Below, one piece after another: positions 33,725-41,380 of a stretch of 64,000 nt of DNA. The stretch spans positions 28,833 through 92,832 of the forward strand of contig DATCJU010000040.1 of assembly GCA_036562635.1 (NCBI GenBank), read 5' to 3'. Numbering within the stretch: position 1 is the stretch's first letter; each line of letters opens with the position of its first letter. The notes below the pieces were generated by a model that made no database searches, had not been told where the DNA came from, and saw nothing but the letters and a program-made list of their open reading frames with translations. This stretch comes from DATCJU01 sp036562635 (GTDB lineage Bacteria; Actinomycetota; Actinomycetes; Mycobacteriales; Pseudonocardiaceae). Made by a program: the position numbers and the translations under genes.

Positions 33725-33963
33725 CAGCTGTCCTGCAGGAAACTGCGCGGCTCTTCCTCGACCTCGGTGTAGCGGGGCTCGTTGCGCACCGGCTGTTCCG
33801 GCACCGGCCCCCGTGTCCGGGCCGCCTCCTGCCGGGCGACGGCCTCGCGGAGTGCGTCGGCGTGCTGCCGGATCCGCTCCAACGTCTGGTCCATCCCGGC
33901 GACGGTCCGGTTCAGGCGTTCCTCGGCCGCGAGAATCCCCGGGGTCTTCCAGGAGCCGCTCAT
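33721..33963 (-). CDS. Small acidic SW-tagged protein (unit B)
   Basis: 80 residues. It begins MSGSWKTPGILAAEERL, has a helical middle (MDQTLERIRQHADALREAVA) and ends EEPRSFLQDSW. The 34621 protein has the same layout: an SWK near the N-terminus and a C-terminal FL-x-x-SW. It may be a coiled-coil partner or chaperone in the type VII-like operon. The ATG at 33961-33963 is well placed after a purine-rich tract. Confidence 0.7.
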   Translation of the reverse strand: MSGSWKTPGILAAEERLNRTVAGMDQTLERIRQHADALREAVARQEAARTRGPVPEQPVRNEPRYTEVEEEPRSFLQDSW

Positions 33964-34058
33964 CCTTGCCCCCTTCGTTGCCCGAGCCGGGCGGGAGTAC
34001 CCGGCTCCTCCTCGAGGATCATGCTGCCTCGACGCCGGGCCGCGGTACCCCCGATCGC

Positions 34059-34550
34059 TCAGCTCGGCTGACGTCGAATGCCGAAGACGACCCCCACGAC
34101 CACCGGCACCAGCACCATGACGGGCCCCCCGTACCGGAACGCGGCGGAGAAGGCCAGCTCGTAGAAGCTGGCGTCGGCCCCCGCCCGGACCTTGACACTC
34201 TCGGTGCAGGTGATGGTGGCCGGCCCGTCGAACCACGCCTCGACCGGGGTGTAGCGGGCGCCCTCCTCGGGCACCGTGAAGTCCCGTTCCTGCCCCTCGT
34301 CCGGCTGCACCAGACAGTTGGCCGGCGCCGACCGGCGCAGCGGGGTGAGGACCAGGTCCTGGCCACCGACCCACCGGTAGGCCGTGTTCCGGTTGCGCTT
34401 CTCCTGCTGGGGCTGCTCGGCGGCCAGCACGTCCCCGCTGAAACCCGCGGCCGCGTACACCCCCACCACCCCGAACAGCAGCAGGATGGCCAGACAGAAC
34501 ATCCCCAGGCCGAGCCCGTTCACCCGCTTGAGGATCCTGTTGACCTCCAC
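34059..34550 (-). CDS. Two-helix membrane protein, paralogue of the 33188 gene (unit A)
   Basis: 163 residues with helices near residues 12-35 and 128-155. The ectodomain carries AYRWVGGQDLVL, CLVQPDEGQERDFTVPEEG, VEAWFDGPATITC, matching the 33188 protein block for block. No known family. The GTG at 34548-34550 follows GGGGGAGAG. It sits between the two SW-tagged proteins, so the operon repeats a two-gene unit. Confidence 0.75.
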   Translation of the reverse strand: MEVNRILKRVNGLGLGMFCLAILLLFGVVGVYAAAGFSGDVLAAEQPQQEKRNRNTAYRWVGGQDLVLTPLRRSAPANCLVQPDEGQERDFTVPEEGARYTPVEAWFDGPATITCTESVKVRAGADASFYELAFSAAFRYGGPVMVLVPVVVGVVFGIRRQPS

Positions 34551-34620
34551 CTCTCCCCCTCTACTACGGACGTTCACACCGGAGGACGGGCGGCCGGCGC
34601 TCTGCCGGCCGCCCGCCGCC

Positions 34621-35067
34621 TCACCAGCTGCTGCGCAGGAAACCACCCTCGTCGTCGTCGTCGCGGTGGCCCCGCTCGTTGTACTGCTCGGCCTCCAGCA
34701 CCTCGTCCGGGCTGTGTCCCTCCTGCAGGAGCTGGAAGGAGCGACGCAGCCGGGCCATGTTGGCCTCCTGGGCACGCTGCACGTCCGGGTCGTGGGCGGC
34801 ACGTCCCTCGACCACGTCCTGCCAGGTGAACGCGCCGGTCTCCACCTTGCGGGCCATGGCACGCAGCTCCGGGGGCGCGTCCGGGCGGCGCGCCGCCTCC
34901 TCGAGCTGCCGGGCCACGTCTGCGGTGTCCGTGGGCTGGTGCTCGGGCAGCCGCAGCTCCCGTAGCTCCCTGACCAGTTCGTCAGCCCGCGCGGTGGCGG
35001 CGTCCAGTGCGGCCTCCGCCTCTCGGATACGCGCGTTCTTCCAGGACTGGTCGGTGTGATCAGGCAT
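34621..35067 (-). CDS. Acidic SW-tagged protein (unit A)
   Basis: 148 residues, strongly charged, helical. It begins MPDHTDQSWKNARIREAEAA and ends DDDDEGGFLRSSW, sharing both end motifs with the 33721 protein but having a longer charged middle (coiled coil around RELRELRLPEHQ). No signal peptide. Its place right after the WXG-like protein suggests an accessory or substrate of a type VII system; function unknown. Confidence 0.7.
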   Translation of the reverse strand: MPDHTDQSWKNARIREAEAALDAATARADELVRELRELRLPEHQPTDTADVARQLEEAARRPDAPPELRAMARKVETGAFTWQDVVEGRAAHDPDVQRAQEANMARLRRSFQLLQEGHSPDEVLEAEQYNERGHRDDDDEGGFLRSSW

Positions 35068-35119
35068 GAGTATGGACCTTCCGGGTCGTCCGTCGTCGAT
35101 GGGATGTCACCGGGTCCGC

Positions 35120-36019
35120 TCAGGGAGCGGTCGACGAGGTGGCCGGTTCGTTCGAGTTCGTGTTGCCGTTGCTGCGGAGATGGTTGCGCAGGTCCCGGGC
35201 GTCGTTGCGCATCTCCCTGGCGTCGTTGCGCAGACCCGTCGCGTCGTCCCGGATCGTGTTCACGCTGTCCCCGATCGCGGTGATCTGCTCCTGGGCGCTC
35301 TGGACGTTGTCCTTCACGTCCATGGCGATGTTGATGACGTCGGAGACGCTGTTGACGTCCTTGATCTCGCTCAGGGCGGACTTGATGCCCTGCAGCGACT
35401 CCATCAGCCCCTTGGCCGACTCGACGAGCTGCTGGATCGCCTCGATGATCCGCACGATGCGCTGGTAGATCTGGTAGGCGTCCCAGACCAGCTCGGCGGC
35501 CTTGACCCAGCCGTAGGCCGGGATCCACACCTTGGCCGCGGCGTCCACGAGCCTGCGGACCAGGTACTCGATGAGACGCAGCGCCTGCTCGGCGAGTTTC
35601 TGCGAGCCGTCGGCGACCTTGTCGAAGCCCCGGGCGATGAGCTCGGCGACCTGCTTCTCCACGAACAGGCCGCCACGCCACGCGGTCTGGATGAACGCCT
35701 CGTGGGCCAGCGCGGCGGTCCCGGACCAGTTGTCCCGGACCAGCGCCACGTTGTGCGAGAGGTTGGTGGCGATGGTGTCCATCGCCGCCCCCACGGCGCG
35801 CCACGCCTCCGCGTTGACCCGCACCTTCTCGAAGTCACCGGTGATCGGCGCGATGATGGCCTGCACGAGGTTCTCGCCGGTGACCTGCTCGAAGACCCAG
35901 TTGACCGCCTGGACCTCCCAGCCCATGTTCTCGATGGCGGCCTTCAGCCCCTCACCGGTGGCCTCGTTCACCGTGAGGACGTCGCCGACCGACTCCTTGT
36001 CCGCGTACGCAGTGGTCAC
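35120..36019 (-). CDS. Large WXG100-like type VII substrate candidate
   Basis: 299 residues, almost all helical. Residues 1-110 resemble WXG100 or LXG domains (LVRDNWSGTAALAHEAFIQTA). A long amphipathic region follows (LIEYLVRRLVDAAAKVWIP, IVRIIEAIQQLVES). The C-terminal 60 residues have repeated RDDATGLRNDAREMRNDARD-like heptads, probably a coiled coil. No catalytic motif is seen. The GTG at 36017-36019 overlaps the EspC-like stop (GTGA). Confidence 0.75.
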   Translation of the reverse strand: MTTAYADKESVGDVLTVNEATGEGLKAAIENMGWEVQAVNWVFEQVTGENLVQAIIAPITGDFEKVRVNAEAWRAVGAAMDTIATNLSHNVALVRDNWSGTAALAHEAFIQTAWRGGLFVEKQVAELIARGFDKVADGSQKLAEQALRLIEYLVRRLVDAAAKVWIPAYGWVKAAELVWDAYQIYQRIVRIIEAIQQLVESAKGLMESLQGIKSALSEIKDVNSVSDVINIAMDVKDNVQSAQEQITAIGDSVNTIRDDATGLRNDAREMRNDARDLRNHLRSNGNTNSNEPATSSTAP

Positions 36020-36357
36020 CGCGTCACCGCCCCGACCGGCACCTCGGAGAGCACGCTCACGAGCTGCTGGAGCAGAGCCGCGTTGGCCTGCTCGATCTGC
36101 TCGAAGTTCTGCGCGTCCTTCCGCACGCCCTCCGCCGTCGCCTGCATGCGCTGCTGACCGAAGTCGAGGGTGTGCTCGAACAGGCCCCCGACCAGGTCCA
36201 CCGCCGGCTGCAGCAGGGTGAGCACACCGGTGAATCCGGACTTGTCGCACGCCTTCTCGCGCACGAACTGGCGGATGGTGTCGAACTGGCCTGCCACCTG
36301 GTCCAGGTAACCGGCGTAGGAGTGCAGCTCCTCCGGCTGCACTCGCAGCTCACTCAT
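36016..36357 (-). CDS. EspC-like type VII secretion-associated protein
   Basis: 113 residues, helical: MSELRVQPEELHSYAGYLDQ, then VREKACDKSGFTGVLTLLQP and a helix with NFEQIEQANAALLQQL. The opening resembles EspC-type ESX-associated proteins and the 15455 protein of the other locus. The ATG at 36355-36357 follows AGGAGG by five bases. First gene of a six-gene operon; direct repeats sit at 36404-36441. Confidence 0.75.
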   Translation of the reverse strand: MSELRVQPEELHSYAGYLDQVAGQFDTIRQFVREKACDKSGFTGVLTLLQPAVDLVGGLFEHTLDFGQQRMQATAEGVRKDAQNFEQIEQANAALLQQLVSVLSEVPVGAVTR

Positions 36358-36403
36358 GAACACCTCCTGTGACGATCAGGCCCTCTGGCCCACCTCTGAC
36401 GCG

Positions 36404-36441
36404 CGTTACTGGCCGGACAGTTCCATTCGTCGTTACTGACC
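36404..36441. repeat. Direct repeats upstream of the type VII-like operon
   Basis: CGTTACTGGCC (36404-36414) and CGTTACTGACC (36431-36441) are direct repeats with one mismatch, 27 bp start to start, about 47 bp ahead of the EspC-like start. They could bind a regulator; function inferred. Confidence 0.45.
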
Positions 36442-36450
36442 GAATAAAGA

Positions 36451-36467
36451 GATACCGAATCGGTATC
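36451..36467 (-). terminator. Palindrome with T-rich tail after the Cds1-like gene
   Basis: GATACCGAATCGGTATC is an 8-bp inverted repeat with one central base. In the minus direction it is followed by TCTTTATT, so it could act as an intrinsic terminator with a shortened stem after the 36493 gene. It could equally be an operator for the downstream operon. Confidence 0.45.
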
Positions 36468-36492
36468 GGCCGCTCGGGCGTCGGTACGGGCC

Positions 36493-37587
36493 TCAGGCGT
36501 CCGCCGGCCACTCTCCGGTGCGGTGGAAGTGCTCGAGTACGTCGCGATGGGGTGCCAGGTCCAGGCCTTCCGCCGCGACCCAGGCGTCGTCGTAGTAGGT
36601 GTGCTGGTAGCGCTCGCCGCCGTCGCAGAGCAGGGTGACCACGCTGCCCCGGAGACCGGCGCGTCGCATCTCCGCGACCAGCTGGAAGGCGCCCCAGAGG
36701 TTGGTGCCGGTGGAACCGCCGACCCGACGGCCCAGCACCTGCTCGACGTAGCGGATGGTGGCGATTGACGCCGCGTCGGGCACCTTGATCATGCGGTCGA
36801 TCACCTGCCCGACGAACGACGGTTCCACCCGGGGACGCCCGATGCCCTCGATACGGGATCCCCGGCAACCGGTCCGGTCGGCACGGCCGTCCCGCCAGGC
36901 GTCGAAGAACACCGAGTGCTCGGGGTCCACCACCGCCAGCCGGGTCCGGTACCTGCGGTAGCGGACGTAGCGGCCGATCGTGGCGCTGGTACCGCCGGTG
37001 CCGGCGCCGACCACGATCCAATGCGGCTCGGGGTGCGGCTCCATCGCCATCTGCTCGAAGATCGACTCGGCGATGTTGTTGTTGCCCCGCCAGTCGGTGG
37101 CCCGCTCGGCATGGGTGAACTGGTCCATGAAGTGGCCGCCCAGTTCCTGGGCCAGCCGACGGGACTCCTCGTAGATGGCACCGGGTTCGTCCACGAAGTG
37201 GCAGCGGCCGCCCTGTCGTTCGATGAGCTCGATCTTCTCCCTGCTGGTGGAACGCGGCACCACGGCGATGAACGGCAGACCCAGCAGGCGGGCGAAGTAG
37301 GCCTCGGACACCGCGGTGGAGCCGGAGGAGGCCTCGATGACCGGGGTGCCCTCGACGATCCAGCCGTTGCAGATCGCGTACAGGAACAGCGAGCGGGCCA
37401 GACGGTGCTTCAGCGAGCCGGTGGGGTGGGTCGACTCGTCCTTCAGGTAGAGGTCGATCCCCCACTCCGGGGGAAGCGGGTAGCGCAGCAGGTGGGTGTC
37501 GGCACTGCGATTGGCGTCGGCCTCGATGATGCGCACGGCCTCGGCCACCCAGTCCCTCGTCGCCTCGCAGCACCGGTCTATCTGCAC
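36493..37587 (-). CDS. PLP-dependent cysteine synthase-fold enzyme, Cds1-like
   Basis: 364 residues, tryptophan-synthase-beta fold. The PLP lysine is in THPTGSLKHRLA; the substrate loop is EASSGSTAVSEAYFA; the phosphate-binding loop is GAGTGGTSATIG. It resembles mycobacterial Cds1 (Rv3684), an L-cysteine desulphhydrase, more than classic CysK, which has TNGNTG in place of SSGSTA. The GTG at 37585-37587 is the start used. Cysteine breakdown with release of sulphide is the probable role. Confidence 0.82.
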   Translation of the reverse strand: MQIDRCCEATRDWVAEAVRIIEADANRSADTHLLRYPLPPEWGIDLYLKDESTHPTGSLKHRLARSLFLYAICNGWIVEGTPVIEASSGSTAVSEAYFARLLGLPFIAVVPRSTSREKIELIERQGGRCHFVDEPGAIYEESRRLAQELGGHFMDQFTHAERATDWRGNNNIAESIFEQMAMEPHPEPHWIVVGAGTGGTSATIGRYVRYRRYRTRLAVVDPEHSVFFDAWRDGRADRTGCRGSRIEGIGRPRVEPSFVGQVIDRMIKVPDAASIATIRYVEQVLGRRVGGSTGTNLWGAFQLVAEMRRAGLRGSVVTLLCDGGERYQHTYYDDAWVAAEGLDLAPHRDVLEHFHRTGEWPADA

Positions 37588-37741
37588 GAGCAGCCAGCTT
37601 ACGGCCCTCGTCCCCTGCCGGTTCCCCCTCGTCGGTGGTCATCCGAGCCGGTGGATTCCCCGTGCTCCCTCTGCCGGTCCGCCGCAGGTCGGACAGCATG
37701 GCCTCGTCTGGTTCGCAGTGGACGTGCTGGAGAGGAAACCC

Positions 37742-38020
37742 GTGATCCGCAAGGTGCAGGAGCGAGACGGTCGGGTGCGCATCACCTTCGTCCTGCCGGC
37801 CGACGAGCCGGACGGTCCGGTGAGCGTCGTGGGGTGCTTCAACGAGTGGACTCCGGGCAGGCACGTGCTGCGCCGACGCAGCAACGGCACCCGGTCCGCC
37901 ACGGTGGTGGTCCCTCCGGGGCAGGCGCTGGAGTTCCGTTATCTCGGGTCCGACGGACGCTGGTTCGACGACGAGGACGCGGACCACCGTTCCGGCAACA
38001 ACTGCGTGGTCATCGCCTAA
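37742..38020 (+). CDS. Small isoamylase-N/CBM48-like protein
   Basis: 92 residues: GRVRITFVLPADEPDGPVSV, then CFNEWTPGRHVLRRR and ALEFRYLGSDGRWFDDEDAD. This is the immunoglobulin-like early-set domain found at the N-terminus of glycogen-active enzymes, here standing alone. It may bind carbohydrate or act as a regulatory subunit. The GTG at 37742-37744 follows GGAGAGGAAACC. Divergent from the Cds1-like gene. Confidence 0.8.
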   Translation: MIRKVQERDGRVRITFVLPADEPDGPVSVVGCFNEWTPGRHVLRRRSNGTRSATVVVPPGQALEFRYLGSDGRWFDDEDADHRSGNNCVVIA

Positions 38021-38040
38021 CCGTCCCCGCGCGGACGGGG
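38021..38040 (+). terminator. Hairpin directly after the CBM48-like gene
   Basis: CCGTCC and GGACGG pair around CCGCGC immediately after the TAA stop. The stem is short (6 bp) but fully paired. Confidence 0.45.
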
Positions 38041-38137
38041 ACTCGGTCGCGGCGCCGGATCAGTGGTCCTCGTCGACGGTCCTCGCCGGCGCCGCCCGGC
38101 GGACGGCCGGTCACCGCTCCACGCCTCGTGCCACGTG

Positions 38138-38473
38138 TCAGAGGTCCTCGGGCTCGGTCGTACCGCGCAGCTCGGCCATCAGTCGTTCCCGCTCGGCACG
38201 ACGCCGGGCGCTCCGCTCGGCCAGTCCGGTGGCCACCCGGACCCGCAGGGTGCGCAGCACCACCAGCGAGAGGGGCAACGCCACGACGACGCCCACGGCG
38301 AGCGCCACCAGCAGCGGGACCCGCGCCACCAGGAGCACGGCCGCGACCACGGCGATCATGGCGAGCCGGCCCAGGGTGTACAACACCAGGTCACGTGCCA
38401 GGGAGCCACCGGTGGTGGCGCCTCCTGCCTGCACGGGGTCCTGCGGTGTTCCACGCATGTCGTCAGCGGCCAC
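38138..38473 (-). CDS. DUF4229-like small membrane protein
   Basis: 111 residues. Two helices (LYTLGRLAMIAVVAAVLLVA and PLLVALAVGVVVALPLSLVV) are followed by a charged helix (AERSARRRAERERLMAEL). This matches actinobacterial DUF4229 proteins of unknown function. The GTG at 38471-38473 has no clear ribosome site; an ATG five codons in (38456-38458) is an alternative. Confidence 0.75.
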   Translation of the reverse strand: MAADDMRGTPQDPVQAGGATTGGSLARDLVLYTLGRLAMIAVVAAVLLVARVPLLVALAVGVVVALPLSLVVLRTLRVRVATGLAERSARRRAERERLMAELRGTTEPEDL

Positions 38474-38526
38474 GTCATGTCAGGCTACGCGTCCGACCGG
38501 ACCACGGGACCGTCAGGTCGGAAGGC

Positions 38527-39006
38527 TCACGTCTCGGTGGACGAGGACCCGGGGAGCACCGAGTCCGGGGTGTGCGGTCGTCCCTCGAACCGGGTGGAGA
38601 GCACCACGGTGGTCCGGGTCCGTGCCACACCCTCGATCCGGCGCAACCGTCCCAGCGACCGTTCCAGCTCGTCCACCGTGGGGACGCGGATCTTCACCAC
38701 GAACGCCTCGTCACCGGCCACCGCGTAGCAGGACTCCACCTCGGGCAGTTCGGCGAGCGCGGCCGCGATCTCGTCGTCGTCCCCCGTGTCCGTGGGCTGG
38801 ATGCCGACCAGTGCGGTGACGCCCAGGCCGACAGCCCGCGGGTCGACCACCGCGTGGTATCCGGTGATCACCCCGGCCGCCTCGAGCTTGCCCACCCGCT
38901 CGTGCACGGCCGACGCGGACAACCCGATCTGACGCCCGAGCTCGGCATACGTGGCACGGCCGTTGGCCCGTAGTGCCGCGATGATCCGGCGATCCACAGC
39001 GTCCAT
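38527..39006 (-). CDS. Lrp/AsnC-family transcriptional regulator
   Basis: 159 residues. The N-terminal winged helix (DRRIIAALRANGRATYAELG, SASAVHERVGKLEAAGVI) leads to the ligand-binding RAM domain (VESCYAVAGDEAFVVKIRV). Such proteins sense amino acids and form octamers. The ATG at 39004-39006 gives the usual length; no strong Shine-Dalgarno precedes it. Divergent from bldC. Target genes cannot be read from the sequence. Confidence 0.92.
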   Translation of the reverse strand: MDAVDRRIIAALRANGRATYAELGRQIGLSASAVHERVGKLEAAGVITGYHAVVDPRAVGLGVTALVGIQPTDTGDDDEIAAALAELPEVESCYAVAGDEAFVVKIRVPTVDELERSLGRLRRIEGVARTRTTVVLSTRFEGRPHTPDSVLPGSSSTET

Positions 39007-39226
39007 GGCGGTAAGTGTGACCTGTGTTTCCCCCCTGTGCTCCGGTGCCCCGTCACAGTGCACCCGCCATGCCCGGTGCGCACCTTTCGTCCCTTACCTA
39101 CCCTTTACCTGGAGCCAAGCGTTCGAGTACCCGGCGGCCCGGCTGTCACGATGCGGAGGACGAACTGGATCGAATCGCACACCCGAGACGGTGTTTCCGG
39201 GTGATCGTGGTGTGAGGAGGTCGGCT

Positions 39227-39451
39227 GTGACCGCTCCCGAGAAGAGCAGGCAGCGGAGCGAGGACCGGTTGCTCACTCCGGGCGAGGTGGCCGCGCTGTT
39301 CCGGGTGGACCCCAAGACCGTCACGCGCTGGGCGATCGCGGGCCGTATCGGCTCCATCCGCACTCCGGGCGGTCACCGCCGGTTCCGCGAGTCGGAGGTG
39401 CAGGCCCTGCTGGCCCAGCTGACCACCGAGGCGACCTCGCGGATCAACTGA
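39227..39451 (+). CDS. bldC: BldC-like MerR-type DNA-binding protein
   Basis: 74 residues, one winged helix: LLTPGEVAALFRVDPKTV, TRWAIAGRIGSIRTPGGHRR and FRESEVQALLAQL. It is close to Streptomyces BldC, a monomeric MerR relative that binds direct repeats cooperatively and controls the timing of development. The GTG at 39227-39229 has GAGGAGG six bases upstream. The GHRRFRE DNA contact motif is intact. Confidence 0.9.
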   Translation: MTAPEKSRQRSEDRLLTPGEVAALFRVDPKTVTRWAIAGRIGSIRTPGGHRRFRESEVQALLAQLTTEATSRIN

Positions 39452-39608
39452 CCGCCCGCTCCGCCCCACCCGGCGTTCCACCGGGTGGGTGATTTCACGG
39501 CGCCGCTTCCGGGACGAGTCGCTGCAGAACCCGTGTGTGCCGCCACGGGTCGGTTCCAACCCTTCGGGGAAGAGCTAACCTGCAGTAAACCCCTAGGGAG
39601 GTGCGCCG

Positions 39609-39791
39609 GTGTTGTACCTGCTCGCTGCGATCGGTGCCATCACCGTCGCCGTCCTGCTGTGGCGGGCCTTCGGCCCCCAGTTCCAGCAACGGCCCCAGTA
39701 CCGTCCGGTGGCCCCGGACGACGACCCGGAGTTCCTGCGTAGCCTGGACGAGCGGGTACGGCGTCAGGACAAGGACACCGAGGAAGGCTGA
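39609..39791 (+). CDS. Small single-helix membrane protein
   Basis: 60 residues: MLYLLAAIGAITVAVLLWRA as membrane anchor, then a charged tail (DDDPEFLRSLDERVRRQDKD). The GTG at 39609-39611 has GGGAGG seven bases upstream, good support for a real gene. Function unknown. It faces the MinD-like gene across a hairpin. Confidence 0.75.
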   Translation: MLYLLAAIGAITVAVLLWRAFGPQFQQRPQYRPVAPDDDPEFLRSLDERVRRQDKDTEEG

Positions 39792-39807
39792 GCCGTGCCA
39801 AGACGCG

Positions 39808-39843
39808 GAGTGCCCCGCCGGCCGGTGAGCCGGAGGGGCACTC
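39808..39843. terminator. Bidirectional hairpin between the 39609 and 39853 genes
   Basis: GAGTGCCCC (39808-39816) and GGGGCACTC (39835-39843) pair perfectly, with an inner CCGG/CCGG pairing in the loop. It lies midway between two convergent stops. Confidence 0.75.
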
Positions 39844-39852
39844 GCCGTGGCC

Positions 39853-41244
39853 TCAGTGGCCGCTGACCCGCGGGAAGTCGTCGGCCACCGTGGCCGCGAA
39901 CTCCAGCAGTGCCATCCGGGTCTCCGGGGCCAGCCGGTCCAGCTCGATCTCCGCCCCCTCCTCCAGGTGCGGGTCGAACGGGATGCGACACACCGCCCGG
40001 CACCGGGTGGCGAAGTGTTGCGCCAGCTTGTCCAGGTTGACCTTCCCGGACTTCGGTCGCACCGAGTTGATCACCGCGACGGAACGGGAGACCAGCTCCT
40101 GGTAGCCGTGCGCGTTGAGCCAGTCCAGGGTGGCCGAGGCACTGCGGGCGCCGTCGACCGAGCCGGACGAGACGATCACCAGCGAGTCCGCCTTGTCCAG
40201 CACCCCCTTCATCGCCGAGTGCATCAGGCCGGTGCCGCAGTCGGTGAGGATGATCGTGTAGAACTGCTCCAGCAGCTCCACCGTCCGCCGGTAGTCCTGT
40301 TCGCTGAACGCCTCGGACACCGCGGGGTCCTGGTCGCTGGCCAGCACCTCCAGCCGGCTCGGCCCCTGCGAGGTGTAGGCGCGGATGTCGCTGTAGCGGC
40401 GGATCCGACTGGCGTCGCGCAGCAGGTGCCGCACCGTCGCCGTCGTCTCCAGCGGGATCTTCTGCGCCAGGGTGCCCCGGTCCGGGTTGGCGTCCACCGC
40501 GATCACCCGGTCACCGCGCAGCGAGGCGAACGTCGAGCCGAGCGTGGTGGTGGTCGTCGTCTTGCCCACCCCGCCCTTCAGGCTCAGCATGGCGATCTTG
40601 TAGCACCCGTGCAGCGGCTGGTTGATCCGGGCGATCAGCTCCCGGCGCCGCAGGTCGGCCGGACTCTCCCCCAGGTTGATCAGCTTGCCGCTGGCCAGGT
40701 AGACGACCCGACGCCATCCGGACTGCGGTGGCCGCTTGCTCTGCTTGATCAGCTGCTTCGACGACAGCTCGTGCTGTGGCCGCACCACCTGCTGCTGCGG
40801 CATCTGCTGGGGGTACCCGGCCGGCGGAACCTGCTGCGCCACCTGGTACGGCCCGGACGGAGCACCCTCGACGGGGTAGGGCCCGGAGGTGGACGGGTCG
40901 ACCCGGTAGGGACCGGAGACCTCCACCGGGTACGGGCCCGACGGACCCCCACTCACCGGGTGCGGCCCGGAGGGGCCTCCACCCACCTGGTACGGCCCGG
41001 AGGGACCCCCGCCCACCTGGTGCGGCCCGGACACCGCAGGATCACCGGGTGACATCTGCTGGTGGAACGCCGTTCCGTCCACCTGGTGTGGACCGGAGGT
41101 GTCCACCGGGTACGGTCCGGAAGTGCCCCCGCCCACCTGGTGGGCGCCGGAGGTCGACGGGTCGACCTGCTGGTGCGCGTGCTGTCCGGCGGAGGGCTGC
41201 CACTGCTCCTGGCGGCCCCCGGATTCCTCATACCGTCCGGTCAC
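39853..41244 (-). CDS. MinD/ParA-like ATPase with proline-glycine repeat N-terminus
   Basis: 463 residues. The first 150 or so are low complexity with SGP-Y/H-x-V repeats and Q-rich stretches. The deviant Walker A SLKGGVGKTTTTTTLG begins the ATPase domain; AVDANPDRGTLAQKI and LTDCGTGLMHSAMKGVLDKAD follow. The layout matches the EspI/Rv0530-type ATPases, some of which act with ESX systems or in cell polarity. In M. tuberculosis the Rv0530 gene also follows ccsB. The GTG at 41242-41244 is preceded by GGGAGGGG. Confidence 0.85.
   Translation of the reverse strand: MTGRYEESGGRQEQWQPSAGQHAHQQVDPSTSGAHQVGGGTSGPYPVDTSGPHQVDGTAFHQQMSPGDPAVSGPHQVGGGPSGPYQVGGGPSGPHPVSGGPSGPYPVEVSGPYRVDPSTSGPYPVEGAPSGPYQVAQQVPPAGYPQQMPQQQVVRPQHELSSKQLIKQSKRPPQSGWRRVVYLASGKLINLGESPADLRRRELIARINQPLHGCYKIAMLSLKGGVGKTTTTTTLGSTFASLRGDRVIAVDANPDRGTLAQKIPLETTATVRHLLRDASRIRRYSDIRAYTSQGPSRLEVLASDQDPAVSEAFSEQDYRRTVELLEQFYTIILTDCGTGLMHSAMKGVLDKADSLVIVSSGSVDGARSASATLDWLNAHGYQELVSRSVAVINSVRPKSGKVNLDKLAQHFATRCRAVCRIPFDPHLEEGAEIELDRLAPETRMALLEFAATVADDFPRVSGH
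40840..41151 (-). repeat. Coding tandem repeats in the MinD-like protein
   Basis: Around 12 imperfect units of about 8-9 codons encode (S)GP-Y/H-x-V with GG or D/E spacers, at residues 32-135. Such regions often vary in copy number. Confidence 0.7.
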
Positions 41245-41380
41245 GCTGGCGTCCCCTCCCTGACGAACCTGCCGAGACCACCCCGGCGGTGTCGAACGTA
41301 ACGGTCACTCTGCCGTGTGGTCGACGCGGGGGGCACAAATCCTGCGCCGATCCCTCCGAGCGGACGCTCCCGTGCTCCGA

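Noticed and set aside
40840..41151. Possible CRISPR-like or intergenic tandem repeat
   Set aside because: Units are imperfect, have no spacers and lie in frame within the MinD-like gene.
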